Positions 34,001 through 34,380 of a stretch of DNA of 34,380 bases are shown piece after piece. A program made the position numbers and the translations under genes. The notes under the pieces are model-generated. The model was not told the origin of the DNA and ran no database searches. It saw nothing but the letters and a program-made list of their open reading frames with translations. The stretch comes from Rickettsia typhi (GTDB lineage: Bacteria; Pseudomonadota; Alphaproteobacteria; Rickettsiales; UBA1997), in the NCBI GenBank assembly GCA_945875925.1, contig CAMCME010000013.1:1-34380 (forward strand), written 5' to 3'. The stretch's first letter is position 1. Every line of letters begins with the position of its first letter.

Positions 34001-34380
34001 AAGAAGATGTAAAATCTGCGAAGGCCGCAATAAAAATACAGGCTTTGGAGTTAGCTGCACAAAACGCACATCAAGAAACATTAAAAGGTCATTTAGTTGC
34101 GGCTATTGGAAGCAGAAATGTCTTACCTGATGATGTAAATAATGCTGCAGCTACAGCTTTAAGAGAAGCTGTGATTAAAGGAGAACCGCAAGGAGAACCT
34201 GCAAAAATCACATTTAGTTTTGCGTCTGCTGAATTAGCTAATTTAACAGTAGAGACAGATGCTGATGGAGTTTCTAATCCACAGATTAAGAACAACAATG
34301 TTGATCTAATTACAGCGACAGATTCGACAGCTATTGAAGCATTATTTGCTCCTGCAGAATTGGTAGCGAATGCTGCGGCT
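28024..34380 (+). CDS. Giant protein: SF2-helicase-like N-terminal region plus diverged alpha/beta repeats (3' end outside window)
   Basis: One reading frame is open for 2119 codons from TTG 28024 to the last base, without a stop. The first in-frame ATG is at 28477 (codon 152), but the preceding codons read as normal protein and no clear ribosome site is seen, so the start is uncertain. Residues about 285-840 hold an SF2-type motif set: LMATGGGKSH (K312, motif I), QMDESYF (D380 E381, motif II), VTFGASES (about 439-446, motif III), FFDKKNAIGGDYGSAG and finally LMQCNRDR (Q831 to R836, like motif VI). A helical, partly coiled-coil insertion fills about 460-720. From about residue 977 to the edge, strand-rich and helix-rich blocks alternate as roughly eleven diverged modules. 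There is no signal peptide. Composition is lysine, glutamate, aspartate and serine rich. It may be a large effector or nucleic-acid-associated protein; function unknown. Confidence 0.85.
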   Translation, partial: MKTNQRSSESLNLADESKKLATPFPVGGLKYTGTYREDLKKILAKAREGNLIQGDSEIEKSQKKAAIIQQSQNLARESTQFKLQGLNFKLHSKLALDNFSQGKNGNKIYRYCQELLLAIENCKSEEDIRKEFEERTLAGVKIDGRTAQKTSMKIFFDQFCTANRTPNQPDTTYFPFIFFKQALKKEIRLIAAQVLNVANPKKQNLIENGQNLETWSKSKVPLYQQSLDEDLAFPRKKFFEQVDTLADVGSLNIALTNPAVKIFKSKIPSIEITDTLSSDQIIALEGIDNAISKSTSQMGGYAKVLMATGGGKSHLTRIVEEKYKASGLITDVLTIDLNNSDRILKSFGGKFSTSSNQLTLLDLLKDDNRSDLSKVLIQMDESYFYSLLIEKIQSEKKKTQTSSLTTSQSKKAIKITEAEIEKARNDVIRNLRKRGATIVTFGASESLSKMAVDITRLNDKIAEIGVKIEKMNKDKTSKAHREYIKNIRGHAGPEPKDETKAGAVANLHRYLNAAKSNSLGNLSQARYWSDVKPDIKEKIKRDAKLISTFADDRDSEQKIFNEEERKKFNALKTALNLNEMKDIYSEVNNVLDDPRINKLLKDFYATQIEEENAKIVVLQQRLEVKKEQYADLQSRRDVETMERFDRATKDRRFVTKATDLDEQGLLKLVEDTLHDLSEVPTISVFDESGKETKVNRVGKMQYVLPDFEITNESYSLDDLDKIQQASNADIIIIPFKEPGKDLQCKIYWKPQGETDFRLEIKSLAAHKETDSEKEQNKHLSKIIAGGNHKILSFFDKKNAIGGDYGSAGVNITHQSILAKTSEKLTANKLMQCNRDRTAKILGDVKRLGSDGHFTPIEGNDPVERQFIIQEEISLEDLKSKIDSNTRQDDENHVVGYLRSKIDGLIGGIENKSLSEFEESNLLRYKEYLIKEPWKNFSSENDNKTQSDSLSESNSNSGLQAISSTPKKEVQNHVNDCNELDKIAVEITKNVEIKLVGDGFDKEYICIKDDGENPAVMIVYEGALQKEYKIPFRYYIIDDEDIELIKDKLSKAEETFNSLKEKSENIKKIFDKIASDKKSFTVGDLEFSIDDLDGDGDDYAKVIISKNKNGNETRYLFSKVVFAVSNHKNSESLNNKIEYKTSAKIIDEILAHFEEMSEAIELSKTLEEKIKQVFNLQGDVANLYSGGGMLYEKISGDFGSHKGYSISEEGSDGQKSDIPKFDFDDGNIVKCNGEFQTSAQIKQRIAEVELFFKQESTKIAERKALLEEIVNLSDTLKGNEVVLSESGKKIVVELKSQESDGKKVNWYELKIYEKNDSAETKGGEEAYKIEKVYVIDDRAISRDKTQDPEALLNPDKWPEIKAYLSAAATVLTTKLKEEAKSINKIFGELVNRSRNSFENKDIKIIRESSGVVFEQKAGGKSVTYSTKSELINKRSSSEPESPDEAIRTISELEDIKKNFSKILEQKKASEGLYKSLEGLFEARIGLTEDEIEKGEITAKFDTTKEGKKIYTAFIDNEQGQPEEFTFTFTKGKLVEILQGTEAKADDVELLETLNTAVVSKTNKAKALKLSAAQLQKTSILQNLNKTAKTLLELKVADHEILKEVGIVDIEAMQFEPSQGLNSQGLNLVEVFKITFQKTEDEEVDEVSLLRPDDFLKEVSQETYNLSDLIKKDKSLSELLAKAKMQSEAKKLKAVFDEIAPEITHKGKDGFDITDLSIHLHKKSDLEKREFRKITNDIFSIKDLTTSYEYRFKPDGVCGVTFDSEAENCSKEEKLNTDEIAEYIKRFSRILNQKKTQIFAELKKDFLKILGEKDFYESKDKKFSIKKDVERGIFTLAVGEETKHDLLIKEDFKPQLDGNENPYLPDLSLVKSNLAAFQAQLHEEAKFSLKDSLEELYSAQEELAANNGVTTVEKVTLGDKKTQSDSAQNPNPPETSYTTKFKKAGVAEEKITLNYSLGSDGKETVTLEKDNAEPITTDDVHKYNADIVKRVGIVKEDVKSAKAAIKIQALELAAQNAHQETLKGHLVAAIGSRNVLPDDVNNAAATALREAVIKGEPQGEPAKITFSFASAELANLTVETDADGVSNPQIKNNNVDLITATDSTAIEALFAPAELVANAAA

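Noticed and set aside
28309..34298. Many short - strand open frames (about 60-150 codons) opposite the giant gene
   Set aside because: They are shadows of one very long + strand frame in AT-rich sequence. None shows family motifs or a consistent start.

Overview
This is an AT-rich bacterial window. The housekeeping genes (dcd, rbfA, dxr, a CCA-encoding tRNA-Pro, a Kef-type antiporter), a secreted intradiol-dioxygenase-like protein, a DUF5334-like protein and several extragenic palindromes suggest an alphaproteobacterium, most likely in or near the Rickettsiales. That placement is inference from gene content, not phylogeny. No phage, transposase or CRISPR array is seen.

Bases 1-16926 (+ strand) form a surface-glycan locus. 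It opens with a decayed remnant of a membrane glycosyltransferase (3-523). A tightly packed series follows: a GDPD-like phosphodiesterase, a HAD phosphatase, GtrA, a GT-C/uridine-kinase fusion, a class II aldolase, a nucleotidyltransferase, and a nucleotidyltransferase/GT2 fusion. Together these look able to make an activated small sugar or polyol and move it across the membrane on a lipid carrier. Next come two more large GT-C-type membrane proteins, a small membrane protein, a GT2, an overlapping GNAT-VOC-FkbH-ACP module, and a CgeB-like glycosyltransferase.

Bases 16916-21614 (- strand) form a converging operon: rmlB, rmlA, an FdtA-like 3,4-ketoisomerase, a DegT-type aminotransferase and a GT2. 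It should make a dTDP-3-amino-3,6-dideoxyhexose. No hexapeptide N-acetyltransferase is present, so the FkbH/ACP module may supply the acyl group. The two operons overlap at their stop codons within a terminator-like hairpin.

Bases 21700-27449 are core genes: the DUF5334-like protein (-), tRNA-Pro (+), kefB-like (-), dcd, the intradiol-like protein, rbfA and dxr (+). Compound palindromic repeats sit at about 6000-6144, 19167-19280, 26173-26284 and 27601-27763. Two of them extend neighbouring open frames upstream and would mislead automatic start calls.

From 28024 to the window edge there is one uninterrupted + strand reading frame of 2119 codons with no stop. Its front third carries a divergent superfamily-2 helicase-like motif set. 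The rest is a long series of about eleven highly diverged alpha/beta modules, roughly 95-115 residues each. It lies beside a truncated nuclease-like ORF that ends inside a MITE-like palindrome. This giant helicase-headed repeat protein is the most unusual object in the window.
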